Shown here piece after piece: positions 34,192 to 42,810 of a DNA stretch of 64,000 nucleotides. Under the pieces are notes generated by a model. The model was not told where the DNA came from and did not search any database. It saw nothing but the letters and a program-made list of their open reading frames with translations. Within the stretch, counting starts at the first letter, position 1, and each line of letters begins with the position of its first letter. The DNA is from Streptomyces sp. SID13031 (lineage in GTDB: Bacteria > Actinomycetota > Actinomycetes > Propionibacteriales > Kribbellaceae). The stretch is taken from assembly GCF_010548305.1 (NCBI RefSeq), contig NZ_JAAGLV010000015.1, forward strand, positions 159,993-223,992, written 5' to 3'. A program made the position numbers and the translations under genes.

Positions 34192-35493
34192 GTGCGTGTC
34201 AGTGTTGTTGCCTTAGGCAAGATCGGGCTGCCGTTGGCGGTCCAGTTCGCGACCAAGGGCCATCAGGTCGTCGGCCTTGACATCAACCAGTCGACGGTCG
34301 ACCAGGTGAACGCCGGGCAGGCACCGTTCCCGGGTGAGGCGCACCTGGCCGAACTGCTGGCCGAGACCGTCGGTAACGGCAGCCTGCGGGCTACCACCGA
34401 CTACGCCGACGCGATCCCGGGCAGTGACGCCGTCGTCATCGTCGTTCCGTTGTTCGTGGACGAGAAGACCGGCGAGCCGGAGTTCGGCTGGATGGAGAGC
34501 GCGACCCGTTCGCTGGCCGAGCACCTGTCCCCGGGCACCCTGGTCAGCTACGAGACCACCTTGCCGGTCGGGACCACCCGCAGCCGCTGGAAGCCGCTGA
34601 TCGAGGAGGTCTCCGGCCTCGTCGAGGGCACTGACTTCCACCTGGTCTTCTCCCCGGAGCGGGTGCTGACCGGTCGCGTCTTCGCGGACCTGCGCAAGTA
34701 CCCGAAGCTGGTCGGCGGCCTGTCCGAGGAAGGCGCCAAGCGCGCCATCTCGTTCTACGAGGCCGTCCTCGACTTCGACGAGCGCCCGGACCTGCCGCGC
34801 GGCAACGGCGTCTGGGACCTCGGCTCGGCCGAGGCCTCCGAGCTCGCGAAGCTGGCGGAGACCACCTACCGCGACGTCAACATCGGCCTGGCGAACCAGT
34901 TCGCCCGGTTCGCCGGCGCCAACGGTATCGACGTGCACCAGGTGATCGAGGCGTCGAACTCGCAGCCCTACAGCCACATCCACCGTCCCGGCATCGCCGT
35001 CGGCGGTCACTGCATCCCGGTCTACCCACGGCTGTACCTGTGGACCGACCCGGAGGCAACCGTCGTCCGCGCCGCCCGCGAGGCGAACCTGGGCATGCCG
35101 GAGTACACCATCGGTCTGCTCGAAGGCGCGTACGGCGACCTGACCGGCGCCCGCGTGGTCGTGCTCGGTGCGTCCTACCGTGGCTCGGTCAAGGAGACGG
35201 CCTTCTCCGGTGTCTTCCCGGCAGTCGAGGCGTTGAAGTCGCAGGGTGCCGAGGTCTTCGTGCACGACCCGATGTACACCGACGAGGAGCTGCAGGGCCT
35301 GGGCTTCACGGCGTACCACCTGGGTGAGCCGGTCGACGCGGCGGTGCTGCAGGCGGACCACCCGGAGTACAAGCAACTGACCCCGGCCGAGCTGCCAGGT
35401 GTTCAGGTGCTCGTCGACGGTCGTGACAGCACCGACCCGGCTCGCTGGGCCGGCGTCCGGCGGATCGTGATCGGAAGGTCTGACCGCCCGTGA
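34192..35493 (+). CDS. wbpA: UDP-N-acetylglucosamine 6-dehydrogenase (WbpA-like)
   Basis: A 433-aa UDP-sugar dehydrogenase, predicted to make UDP-GlcNAcA, the first step of the Wbp pathway. N-terminal VVALGKIGLPLAVQFATKG, middle FSPERVLTGRVFADLRKYP, catalytic cysteine in AVGGHCIPVYPRLYLW, and C-terminal VVLGASYRGSVKETAFSGVF. GGAG lies 5 bases before GTG 34192. Its sequence differs widely from WecC (16567), consistent with another substrate. The stop overlaps the next GT start. Confidence 0.84.
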   Translation: MRVSVVALGKIGLPLAVQFATKGHQVVGLDINQSTVDQVNAGQAPFPGEAHLAELLAETVGNGSLRATTDYADAIPGSDAVVIVVPLFVDEKTGEPEFGWMESATRSLAEHLSPGTLVSYETTLPVGTTRSRWKPLIEEVSGLVEGTDFHLVFSPERVLTGRVFADLRKYPKLVGGLSEEGAKRAISFYEAVLDFDERPDLPRGNGVWDLGSAEASELAKLAETTYRDVNIGLANQFARFAGANGIDVHQVIEASNSQPYSHIHRPGIAVGGHCIPVYPRLYLWTDPEATVVRAAREANLGMPEYTIGLLEGAYGDLTGARVVVLGASYRGSVKETAFSGVFPAVEALKSQGAEVFVHDPMYTDEELQGLGFTAYHLGEPVDAAVLQADHPEYKQLTPAELPGVQVLVDGRDSTDPARWAGVRRIVIGRSDRP

Positions 35494-38096
35494 CCAAGCC
35501 CTCGGCTGAGCTGCGCGTGGTGATGCTGGTAGCGAACGAAGTCACCAACGACAGCCGGGTCCGGAAAGAGGCCACCGCGCTGGCCGAGGACGGAGTACAG
35601 GTCACTGTGCTCGGGGTTTCGTCAACAGGTGAGCAGTCCCGGGAGATGCTCGGCGGCGCGATGATCGTGCGCGTCGTCGTCCCGTTCGCCTTGCGGGACG
35701 AGCGGAAGCTCCGCCGGGCCAAGCGGCGGAGCCGGCGGTTGCCGCTGCTCGGCTATCCGTCGCGAGAGACGTTCGTCGCGCGCAGTCTGCGGGTTCGGGC
35801 CGCCTTGACCGAGATCAAGGCGGATTCCGGGCAGGCGGTGGCGGCCAAGCGGCCGGGCGCGGTCGGTTCGCTGGTGTTCAAGGCCGGCGTGCTGACCAGG
35901 TTGACCCGAGGGGCCGGCTGGCAACTCGTCCGGCGCGGGGTCCGGGTGCGCCAGGGCGTCGGTCTTGCGGTGGACAAGGGATTCAAGGCCGGCTGGCGCG
36001 CGTACGACGGTGTGATCCACCGGATCACCTGGCCCGCGCCGTGGCGCCGGGAGCACCCGGAGGCGATCGATCTCGAGCTTGCCTTCGGTGATCTGATCGA
36101 CCGGCTCGAGCCTGATGTGGTGCACGCGCACGACATGCACGTGATCGGCGTCGCGACGCGTGCGGCCGGCCGGGCCAAGCTGCGCGGCAAGGAACTCAAG
36201 GTCGTCTACGACGCGCACGAGTACGTCGCCGGGCTGTCGCGGTACGGCGCCCGGACGCGCCGGTTCATCGCGTCGTGGGCCAACCACGAGCGCGAGTACA
36301 TCGGCCAGGCCGATCGCGTGATCACGGTCAGTCCCGCGATCGCCCGCACGCTGACGAGTCGGTACAAGCTGGACCGTGAACCCACTGTCATCATCAACTC
36401 TCCGAGCCTGTCGGAGGTGACGGCCGACGTCGTCGACCTGCGCAGCCAGCTCGAGTTGGCCGCGGATGTCCCGTTGCTGGTTTACAGCGGCGGCGTGACG
36501 AAGGCCCGTGGCGTCGAGACCGCGGTCGAGGCACTTACACACCTGCCGGGTGCCCATCTGGCCGTGGTCTGCGTGCCGTCGACCAGGATCCCTTCGGTCA
36601 AAGCGTTGCAGGACCTCGCGCTGAAGCTGAAGGTCGACGACCGGGTGCACTACGTAGAGCCGGTCGGCTACGAGACGGTCGTCCCGTTCCTGAAGTCGGC
36701 TGACCTCGGGCTGATCCCGATCCTGCGCTACCCGAGTCACGAGATGGCGCTGCCGAACAAGCTGTTCGAGTACAGCCTGGGTGGTCTGCCGGTGCTGGTC
36801 AGCGACATGCCCAGCATGAAGGAGTTCGTCGCCGAGACCGGGATCGGCGAGGTCTTCGAGACCGCGAACCCGGTCGACCTGGCGGAGAAGGCGAAGCTGC
36901 TGCTGAGCCGCACAGACACCTACCGCGAGCGGTTGGCCGACCCGGCGTACCAGCAGGAGATGTCTTGGAGCGGGCAGGCCAGCAAGCTGCGTGAGCTCTA
37001 CACCGACATGCTCGGCCGGCCGATCGCGCCGGCGCCGAACGACGGGCACCCCGAGACCGTCGGCCGCCGGTTGCTGATCGGTCCGGTCAACAGTGCGGGC
37101 CAGGCCTGGCAGTGGGCCGAAGCGCTGACTCGTGAGATCCCGTCGATCGGGGCCGAGTCACTGACGGTCGGCGACTGCAAGTACCAGTTCGGGGTGCACC
37201 GCTCCGGGTCGGACGAGCAGTACCGCGAGGACCTGCGCTGGCAGTTGCAGCTCACCGCATGGACGCTGCAGAACGTCACCCATGTGCTCTTCGAGGCGGG
37301 CCGGCCGATGTTCGGTCAGTTGCCCGGGCAGCTGTGGGACCAGGACGTTCCGATGCTCGACGCGGCCGGGATCCGGCACGGTCTGGTGTTCCACGGTTCC
37401 GAGGTGCGCGACCCGGCCCGGCACCGCGCGAAGTACCAGTTCTCGCCGTTCGCGGACCGGTCCGACGAGCTCACGACGCGGTTGCAGGCGGCGAACGACC
37501 TGCTCCGCGAGCACCTGGTCGGGTACGAGGGTCCCCGTTTCGTCACCACGCCCGACCTGCTCGAGTACGTCGAGGAGTCGCAGTGGCTGCCCGTCGTGGT
37601 GAACGCCGGCGAGCTGGCCTCCACGGTGCCGGTGATGGATCGCGAGGTACCGGTGGTGCTGCACGCGCCGTCGGCGAGCGCGCTGAAGGGCTCGGCCTTC
37701 GTCGACCCGGTGCTGACCGCGCTCGATGCTCGCGGCGTGATCAAGTACCAGCGCGTGCAGGGCGTTCCGCACTCGGAGCTGATGGCGATGGTCAAGGACG
37801 CGGACATCGTCGTCGACCAGCTGGTACTCGGCTCGTACGGCGTCTTCGCGTGTGAGGCGATGGCGGCCGGCCGAACCACCGTCGGGCACGTCGCCGACCA
37901 CGTCCGCGACCTCCTGCCGACCGAGCTGCCGATCGTGGAGGCGACGCCGGACGACCTGGCCGAAGTGATCGAACGACTGGTCGCCGAGCGCGAGGAAGCC
38001 CGCAAGATCGCCGACGCCGGACCGCGGTACGTGCGAGAACTGCACGATGGCCGCAAGTCCGTAGAGGTCCTGTTGCCCTTCCTCGGAGGACGCTGA
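35490..38096 (+). CDS. fused GT4 + paralogue-C glycosyltransferase
   Basis: An 868-aa fusion. Residues about 1-510 form a GT4 domain: VVMLVANEVTNDSRVRKEA, DVVHAHDMHVIGVATRAAG, and donor site ALPNKLFEYSLGGLPVLVSD; a basic insertion at about 60-185 (KLRRAKRRSRRLPLL) may bind the membrane. Residues about 525-868 are the third copy of the paralogous domain: VNSAGQAWQWAEAL, THVLFEAGRPMFGQ, FHGSEVRDPARHR, TTPDLLEYVEES, LKGSAFVDPVL, and DIVVDQLVLGSYGVFACEAM. The fusion implies that this domain acts directly after or before a GT4 step. It is coupled to wbpA by a 4-base overlap. Confidence 0.78.
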   Translation: MTKPSAELRVVMLVANEVTNDSRVRKEATALAEDGVQVTVLGVSSTGEQSREMLGGAMIVRVVVPFALRDERKLRRAKRRSRRLPLLGYPSRETFVARSLRVRAALTEIKADSGQAVAAKRPGAVGSLVFKAGVLTRLTRGAGWQLVRRGVRVRQGVGLAVDKGFKAGWRAYDGVIHRITWPAPWRREHPEAIDLELAFGDLIDRLEPDVVHAHDMHVIGVATRAAGRAKLRGKELKVVYDAHEYVAGLSRYGARTRRFIASWANHEREYIGQADRVITVSPAIARTLTSRYKLDREPTVIINSPSLSEVTADVVDLRSQLELAADVPLLVYSGGVTKARGVETAVEALTHLPGAHLAVVCVPSTRIPSVKALQDLALKLKVDDRVHYVEPVGYETVVPFLKSADLGLIPILRYPSHEMALPNKLFEYSLGGLPVLVSDMPSMKEFVAETGIGEVFETANPVDLAEKAKLLLSRTDTYRERLADPAYQQEMSWSGQASKLRELYTDMLGRPIAPAPNDGHPETVGRRLLIGPVNSAGQAWQWAEALTREIPSIGAESLTVGDCKYQFGVHRSGSDEQYREDLRWQLQLTAWTLQNVTHVLFEAGRPMFGQLPGQLWDQDVPMLDAAGIRHGLVFHGSEVRDPARHRAKYQFSPFADRSDELTTRLQAANDLLREHLVGYEGPRFVTTPDLLEYVEESQWLPVVVNAGELASTVPVMDREVPVVLHAPSASALKGSAFVDPVLTALDARGVIKYQRVQGVPHSELMAMVKDADIVVDQLVLGSYGVFACEAMAAGRTTVGHVADHVRDLLPTELPIVEATPDDLAEVIERLVAEREEARKIADAGPRYVRELHDGRKSVEVLLPFLGGR

Positions 38097-38097
38097 C

Positions 38098-39270
38098 ATG
38101 CGGGTATTGATGGTCGCGCAGTCCCCGATCGCCGGGGACTCGCGGATCCTGCGCGAAGCGGCGGCGCTGACAGGCGCCGGGCACGTGGTGCACATCGTCG
38201 GCCGGGACGTACCGGAAGGCTTCACGCTCGAAGGTGGCGCGACGGTCGAGTCGGTCTCCCGGTCCGCGGGTCTGCGCGGCGGGAGCGGTCCTGCGGTCGG
38301 CCATGGGCAGAGCGGTTTGAAGGTGGTTGTCCAGCGGTTCGGCCGGTGGCTGCTGCTGCCGGAGCACCGGCTGCGTACAGAGAAGCAGTGGCGTACTGCG
38401 GCCGCTGCGCGGCTGGCCTCGCTGGATCCCTTCGAGGTGGTGCATGCACACGACTTCAACACTTTGGAGCTGGCAGCCTCGTTCGCTTCTCAGTGGTCGG
38501 CCAAGTTGGTCTACGACAGCCACGAACTCTGGTTCGACCGGGCTCTGCCGGGCCGGCCGACGCCGCTGTGGCGTATCCGTGGCCGCCGCTTCGAACTCGG
38601 CCTGGCCCGCCAAGCCGCCGTCGTCTTCACGGTCAGCGAGGGGATCGCCCAGCGGTTGCGTGACCGCGGCCTGCCGGACGTGCGCCTCATCCGCAACACG
38701 TTCCCACGCGCTGAAGTTCCCGCAGTACTACCCTCAACGCCGGCCGGTCTGCTGTACGCCGGCCGAGTAGGCGCCGGCCGAGACCTACCCGCTGTCGTCG
38801 AGGCAGCTCGTCTGCTCGCGCCGTTCCCGACACTGCTGATGGGCTCGGTCGATCCGAACTACCGCCTCGATCTGGGGCTTGTGCAGAAGGTCCCGGAAAC
38901 CTCGATCGACGAGGTCGACCGAGTCCTCCAACAGTCCGGGATTTCCCTTGTCACGTTGACAAACACCTGCGAAAACCACCGGCTGGCCATGCCGAACAAA
39001 CTGTTCCACGCGGTACGCGCGGGTGTCCCGGTTGTCGCCGCAGACCTCCCCGAACTCCGTGCGGTCATCACGAAGTACCACCTCGGCACCTTGTACGAGC
39101 CAGGAAACGGCGCATCACTTGCCGCAGCCGTGCGCGCCTTGATCGCGGACTACCCCAGCTACGTCGACGGCGTACGAGCCGCCGGAGACGAACTCAACTG
39201 GGAACACGACTCGGAACTTCTGGTCTCGGCCTACTCGACCTTGGCCAAACCAGCGAACGCAGCCAAGTAA
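38098..39270 (+). CDS. GT4 family glycosyltransferase
   Basis: A 390-aa GT-B enzyme. It begins VLMVAQSPIAGDSRILREAA and has VVHAHDFNTLELAASFASQW, LVYDSHELWFDRALPG and the donor-site segment AMPNKLFHAVRAGVPVVAAD. It resembles the N-terminal half of the preceding fusion protein and probably arose from the same stock. It is the last gene of the long operon; a strong terminator follows the stop directly. Confidence 0.83.
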   Translation: MRVLMVAQSPIAGDSRILREAAALTGAGHVVHIVGRDVPEGFTLEGGATVESVSRSAGLRGGSGPAVGHGQSGLKVVVQRFGRWLLLPEHRLRTEKQWRTAAAARLASLDPFEVVHAHDFNTLELAASFASQWSAKLVYDSHELWFDRALPGRPTPLWRIRGRRFELGLARQAAVVFTVSEGIAQRLRDRGLPDVRLIRNTFPRAEVPAVLPSTPAGLLYAGRVGAGRDLPAVVEAARLLAPFPTLLMGSVDPNYRLDLGLVQKVPETSIDEVDRVLQQSGISLVTLTNTCENHRLAMPNKLFHAVRAGVPVVAADLPELRAVITKYHLGTLYEPGNGASLAAAVRALIADYPSYVDGVRAAGDELNWEHDSELLVSAYSTLAKPANAAK

Positions 39271-39307
39271 GAAGGGCCCCGGCAGCTTGAAACTGCCGGG
39301 GCCCTTC
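39271..39307. terminator. bidirectional terminator at the glycan locus end
   Basis: GAAGGGCCCCGGCAG (39271-39285) pairs perfectly with 39293-39307 across a 7-base loop, followed by TTTAC on the + side. It separates the glycan operon from the convergent peptidase gene. Confidence 0.92.
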
Positions 39308-39316
39308 TTTACTTGG

Positions 39317-41332
39317 TCAGCGGGAGGCTTCGACGAACTGTTCCATCAGTTTGATGGGGTCCTTCTCCGGCTCGGGCTGGGACAGCTGGGTGGCTGGGAT
39401 GCGGGCTTGCGGGGATTCCGGTGAGGCCAGGCTGGCCGTTGCGCCGGTGAGGGGCAGGGTCAGCGAGGACTTGACCGGGTCGAGGGTGATGGTGGCGCCG
39501 GTGAACGGGACCGACGGGTTGTCGGGCTCGACGGTCAGCACGAGACCGAGCCGGTGGCCGGCGGCGAACACGACGTCGTCCGCGTTGAGCTCGAAGGTCA
39601 GGTCGTACCACTTGCCGGACTGCAGCGAGACCTTCTCGTCCGGCGACTTGTAGTGGCCGATGTCGGCAAGCGTGCGGACCACGACCGCTGTGTTCGAGAC
39701 CGCCGTGTTGATCTTGGTCTCGGGGAAGCAGCCGGTGTCGAGCGCGTTGCCGTCACCCCAGCACTTGCTGGTGTTCGCGATGTTCGACACGCTCGTGTAG
39801 CGGGTCGCCGTACCGTAGTCGACCAGGCGAGCCTTGATGCCTGCGGCAACCTTGTTGACCTTGACCCGGACCTCCACCTTGCCGGTACCGGACAACCGGA
39901 CCGGCTGTGCGAGGTCGTTGCTGACGAACACCGCGCGATCGGTCCGCGGAGCAGTCGGGTCGAGTACGACGCTGTCGACCGACTCCTTGTCCGTACCGGT
40001 GAAGCTGATCGGGTCGCTGGTCGGCGCGGCGATCGACAGGCCACCAGTGCCGCCGCCAGCCGGCTTGCTGAGCGCGAGCTTGGTGTTCTTCGCTCCCTCG
40101 GCGGGCCACCGGGCCTCGGTGGTGAAGCTGCCGTCCTCGCGCTGGATCGTCGCCTGCGGGGCCTTCATCACGTTGTTCTGCAGGCCCTGCAGCCAGTGGT
40201 CGAACCACGGGTGCAGCTGGTCGACGTACGCGTCACGGAAGCTGAACCCGTCCAGGTGCACGCCCTGGTGCAGGAAGATCTTCCGCGGGACGCCACGCTT
40301 CTCCAGCTCGTCCCACCACTCGCCGAACTGCCGCGTCTTCACGTTCTCGTCGTCGAGGCCGTGCACGACGAAGACCGACGCCTTCACCTTCTTGGCATCC
40401 AGGCGGTAGTTCCGCGGGTCCCACCAACGGCTGTAGCTGCCGGTGCGGGTGTCGGAGTCCTGCTCGATCTCACCGGTCAGGGCGACACAGCGGGGGCTCA
40501 GGTCGTTGCTGACGTAGTCGTGCAGGAAGCCCATGTACTCGTCGTAGTACGGCACCCCGTTGCTCCGGGTGTAGTCGTACCAGCTCGAGATCGCGGCGAT
40601 CGGTACGATCGTCTCGAGCCCCTTCACGCCGGTACTGGCGACCGAGTTGGCGATTGTGCCGTTCCACGAAGTACCGATCATGCCGGCCTTGCCGGTCGAC
40701 CAATCGGCCTTCACCGGCGCACCGGCCGGGGTGTGGGCGGGGACCCGGTTGTTCAGCCAGTCGATGACGGCCTTCGTACCGCGGACCTCGAAGTCGGCGC
40801 CGACGTCGCTGCAGCCGGTCGAGCGGAACGTGCCCGGCATGTCGACGTAGGCGAACGCGTAGCCGCGCGGGACGAAGTAGTTGTCCAGCCAGCTCTGGAA
40901 GATCTGCCGGGTGCCGTTGGCGTCGAAGTAGGTCTTCGGGTCGCTCGCGTAGTACGGCGAGGCCTGGATGATGACCGGTACGTCGATCCCGGCCTGGGCC
41001 GCCTCGCCCGGCCGGACGATGTCGACGGTGATCTGGTCGGTGATCCCGTTCGCGTCGGTGTCGACCCCCGGCACGTCGACCTGGACCCGCTCGTGGATCG
41101 CGTTGTCGTAGTCGTACGCGGCGACGGTCTGGGTCCCCTGAACGAACGGTTTGGCCGGTGCCGGCTTGGCGGCAGTACCGGGCGCAGCGGCGGTGGCGGC
41201 TGTGGCGGCGTCGGGCGTGGCGTCGGGCCGGGCGTTCGCGGTCAGCGAAGCCATCGGCACCAGCACGGTGGCGGCCAGCAGGCCGACCCCCGTCCGGAAT
41301 GCGGTTCTCGAGCGGTTTCGAGATGGGCGCAT
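39317..41332 (-). CDS. secreted Xaa-Pro dipeptidyl-peptidase (S15 family)
   Basis: A 671-aa exported serine peptidase that removes X-Pro dipeptides. The N-terminus has a signal peptide (RNRSRTAFRTGVGLLAATVL, then VPMASLTANA), then an A/P-rich linker. In the catalytic domain, the nucleophile region is GKAGMIGTSWNGTIAN, the acid is in VVHGLDDENVK, and the histidine in LHQGVHLDGFSF. A C-terminal jelly-roll domain typical of the family follows (residues about 430-640). ATG 41332 has GGGGAG upstream; longer frames to 41440 lack a plausible signal. It is monocistronic. Confidence 0.9.
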   Translation of the reverse strand: MRPSRNRSRTAFRTGVGLLAATVLVPMASLTANARPDATPDAATAATAAAPGTAAKPAPAKPFVQGTQTVAAYDYDNAIHERVQVDVPGVDTDANGITDQITVDIVRPGEAAQAGIDVPVIIQASPYYASDPKTYFDANGTRQIFQSWLDNYFVPRGYAFAYVDMPGTFRSTGCSDVGADFEVRGTKAVIDWLNNRVPAHTPAGAPVKADWSTGKAGMIGTSWNGTIANSVASTGVKGLETIVPIAAISSWYDYTRSNGVPYYDEYMGFLHDYVSNDLSPRCVALTGEIEQDSDTRTGSYSRWWDPRNYRLDAKKVKASVFVVHGLDDENVKTRQFGEWWDELEKRGVPRKIFLHQGVHLDGFSFRDAYVDQLHPWFDHWLQGLQNNVMKAPQATIQREDGSFTTEARWPAEGAKNTKLALSKPAGGGTGGLSIAAPTSDPISFTGTDKESVDSVVLDPTAPRTDRAVFVSNDLAQPVRLSGTGKVEVRVKVNKVAAGIKARLVDYGTATRYTSVSNIANTSKCWGDGNALDTGCFPETKINTAVSNTAVVVRTLADIGHYKSPDEKVSLQSGKWYDLTFELNADDVVFAAGHRLGLVLTVEPDNPSVPFTGATITLDPVKSSLTLPLTGATASLASPESPQARIPATQLSQPEPEKDPIKLMEQFVEASR

Positions 41333-41560
41333 GCGTGTCTCTCCCCTGTGGGCGGTGGGCAACGGCACCCCAGCCCTCCCTCGACAGGGCCGTTGTGGTG
41401 AACGCACCTTAAGCAGAACCTGACACCGTTGTCTCCACACATCTCACCCACCCGGTCACTTTCCGTCGAAAGCACGGGAAATACTTCACCTTCAGGCAGA
41501 CCCCACCAACCAGGTACGGCGTCCGTCGCCTGGGGTGGTCGGGGCCAGTATGGTCGGAAG

Positions 41561-41938
41561 GTGACGTCGCCGGCTGTGCTTGTGATCGGGCTCGATCCCT
41601 ACCGGGTTCCTGGTCCGTGGGATCCGACGCCGGTGGCTGCTGCGATCGAGGAGTCGGTGACGCGGTTCGCGGAGGCCGGCATTGACGCGCGGAACTGTCT
41701 GATCGGGCTCGACGGGTCGGACGATATCGAGGCGGTCGTCACCGCGGCGCTGGGTGAGCGTCCGTGGGAGTGCATCTTGATCGGCGGCGGAATCCGGAAG
41801 GACGAAGAGCAACTCGAACTCTTCGAGCTGATCATCAACTTGGCGCGGCAGCACGCACCGACTGCGGCGATCGCATTCAATCGCACCCTGGCCGACATCG
41901 TCGACGCAGCCGTCCGCCAGTTGCGGAAGGCGGGCTAG
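41561..41938 (+). CDS. small hypothetical Rossmann-like protein
   Basis: A 125-aa protein with alternating strands and helices (VLVIGLDPYRVPGPWDP; CLIGLDGSDDIEAVV; CILIGGGIRKDEEQLELF). I know such proteins as conserved hypotheticals in actinobacteria; no active site is evident. The chosen start GTG 41561 follows a GGAAG directly, so translation may be weak or leaderless. Its 3' end overlaps the NAD-kinase-like gene by 4 bases on the other strand. Confidence 0.65.
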   Translation: MTSPAVLVIGLDPYRVPGPWDPTPVAAAIEESVTRFAEAGIDARNCLIGLDGSDDIEAVVTAALGERPWECILIGGGIRKDEEQLELFELIINLARQHAPTAAIAFNRTLADIVDAAVRQLRKAG

Positions 41939-42810
41939 CGGACGAGATGTAGGTGGATGTCGGCTACGCGGACCTCCAGGCGTTGGCCCCAGCTGATGGT
42001 GAGGGTGTCTGATTCGATGCCGTCGCCGAAGATGACCAGGTCTGCTTCCGCGGTGATCGTCAGGTGGTCGGCAGCAGTGAGCAACCCCTCCGTGCAACTG
42101 GTGCCGGTGGCCGGTGACGGCCAGGCTTCTCGGACGAACCAGCACAGGGCGGGTTCGGAAGGAGCTGGCAGGCGGAGCAAGCTTCCGCGTTCTTGCCAGG
42201 CTGAGCGGCACCACCCCGTGGATCCTGTTCCGGTGCCGATCAGCAAGCCTGATGAGGACTGTCGTTCTTCCAAACCCTCAGGTGAAGCCAGGCGGTAGCG
42301 CGCCGACTGATGCGTTCGGTTGCCGACATAGATCTCGTTCAGAGCAACGAGTTTCTGGCCATCATCGGTGCTGGCGGCAACCATCGTGCGTTCCTCGACG
42401 GTAGGTCGTACCAAGAGGTCCGGTACGGCCGCCGGCTCGTGTGGCACCAGTACGCCCGGGTTCCAGCCGGGCTCCGGGTTGACCCCGATCACCGGCTGGC
42501 CGTCCAGGTACTTCGCCACGTTGGCCACCAACCCGTCCTGCCCGACGGCGATCACCACATCCTCAGGGCCGAACACGAACCGGTCGAGATCGTTGCGCTC
42601 AGCAACAGCTCGCCGCCAGTCCAAGGGGATCGCGGCGGACACCGTGGCCAAAGCCTTCTGCTGAGTCTTGTGCCGCGCTTCGAGGGACTCCAGCGAGCGC
42701 CCGCGGCTGGTCAGGAAGAAGCCGGCTTGCTGGCGGGTGCCGTGCCGGGCGACGAGCTCGGTGAGCTCCGTCGCCCGGTGGACCACCACCGCCCGGGGCG
42801 GCAGGCTCAT
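41935..42810 (-). CDS. NAD kinase-like protein
   Basis: A 291-aa protein of the ATP-NAD kinase fold. Family landmarks are present in order: VVIAVGQDGLVANVAKYL (position of GGDG), VIGVNPEPGWNPGVL, KLVALNEIYVGNRTHQSARY and SSGLLIGTGTGSTGW, which corresponds to the conserved TPTGSTAY. The GGDG motif reads GQDG, so the usual phosphate-binding glycine is replaced and activity is uncertain. A true NAD kinase is expected elsewhere. It forms an operon (ATGA overlap) with an SPFH protein, opposite nrtR. Confidence 0.75.
   Translation of the reverse strand: MSLPPRAVVVHRATELTELVARHGTRQQAGFFLTSRGRSLESLEARHKTQQKALATVSAAIPLDWRRAVAERNDLDRFVFGPEDVVIAVGQDGLVANVAKYLDGQPVIGVNPEPGWNPGVLVPHEPAAVPDLLVRPTVEERTMVAASTDDGQKLVALNEIYVGNRTHQSARYRLASPEGLEERQSSSGLLIGTGTGSTGWCRSAWQERGSLLRLPAPSEPALCWFVREAWPSPATGTSCTEGLLTAADHLTITAEADLVIFGDGIESDTLTISWGQRLEVRVADIHLHLVR

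Noticed and set aside
39554..41401. Long open frame on the + strand opposite the X-Pro peptidase gene
   Set aside because: It is a GC-driven antisense shadow; the product is R/V/D-rich with no family features, while the minus-strand frame has full catalytic motifs.
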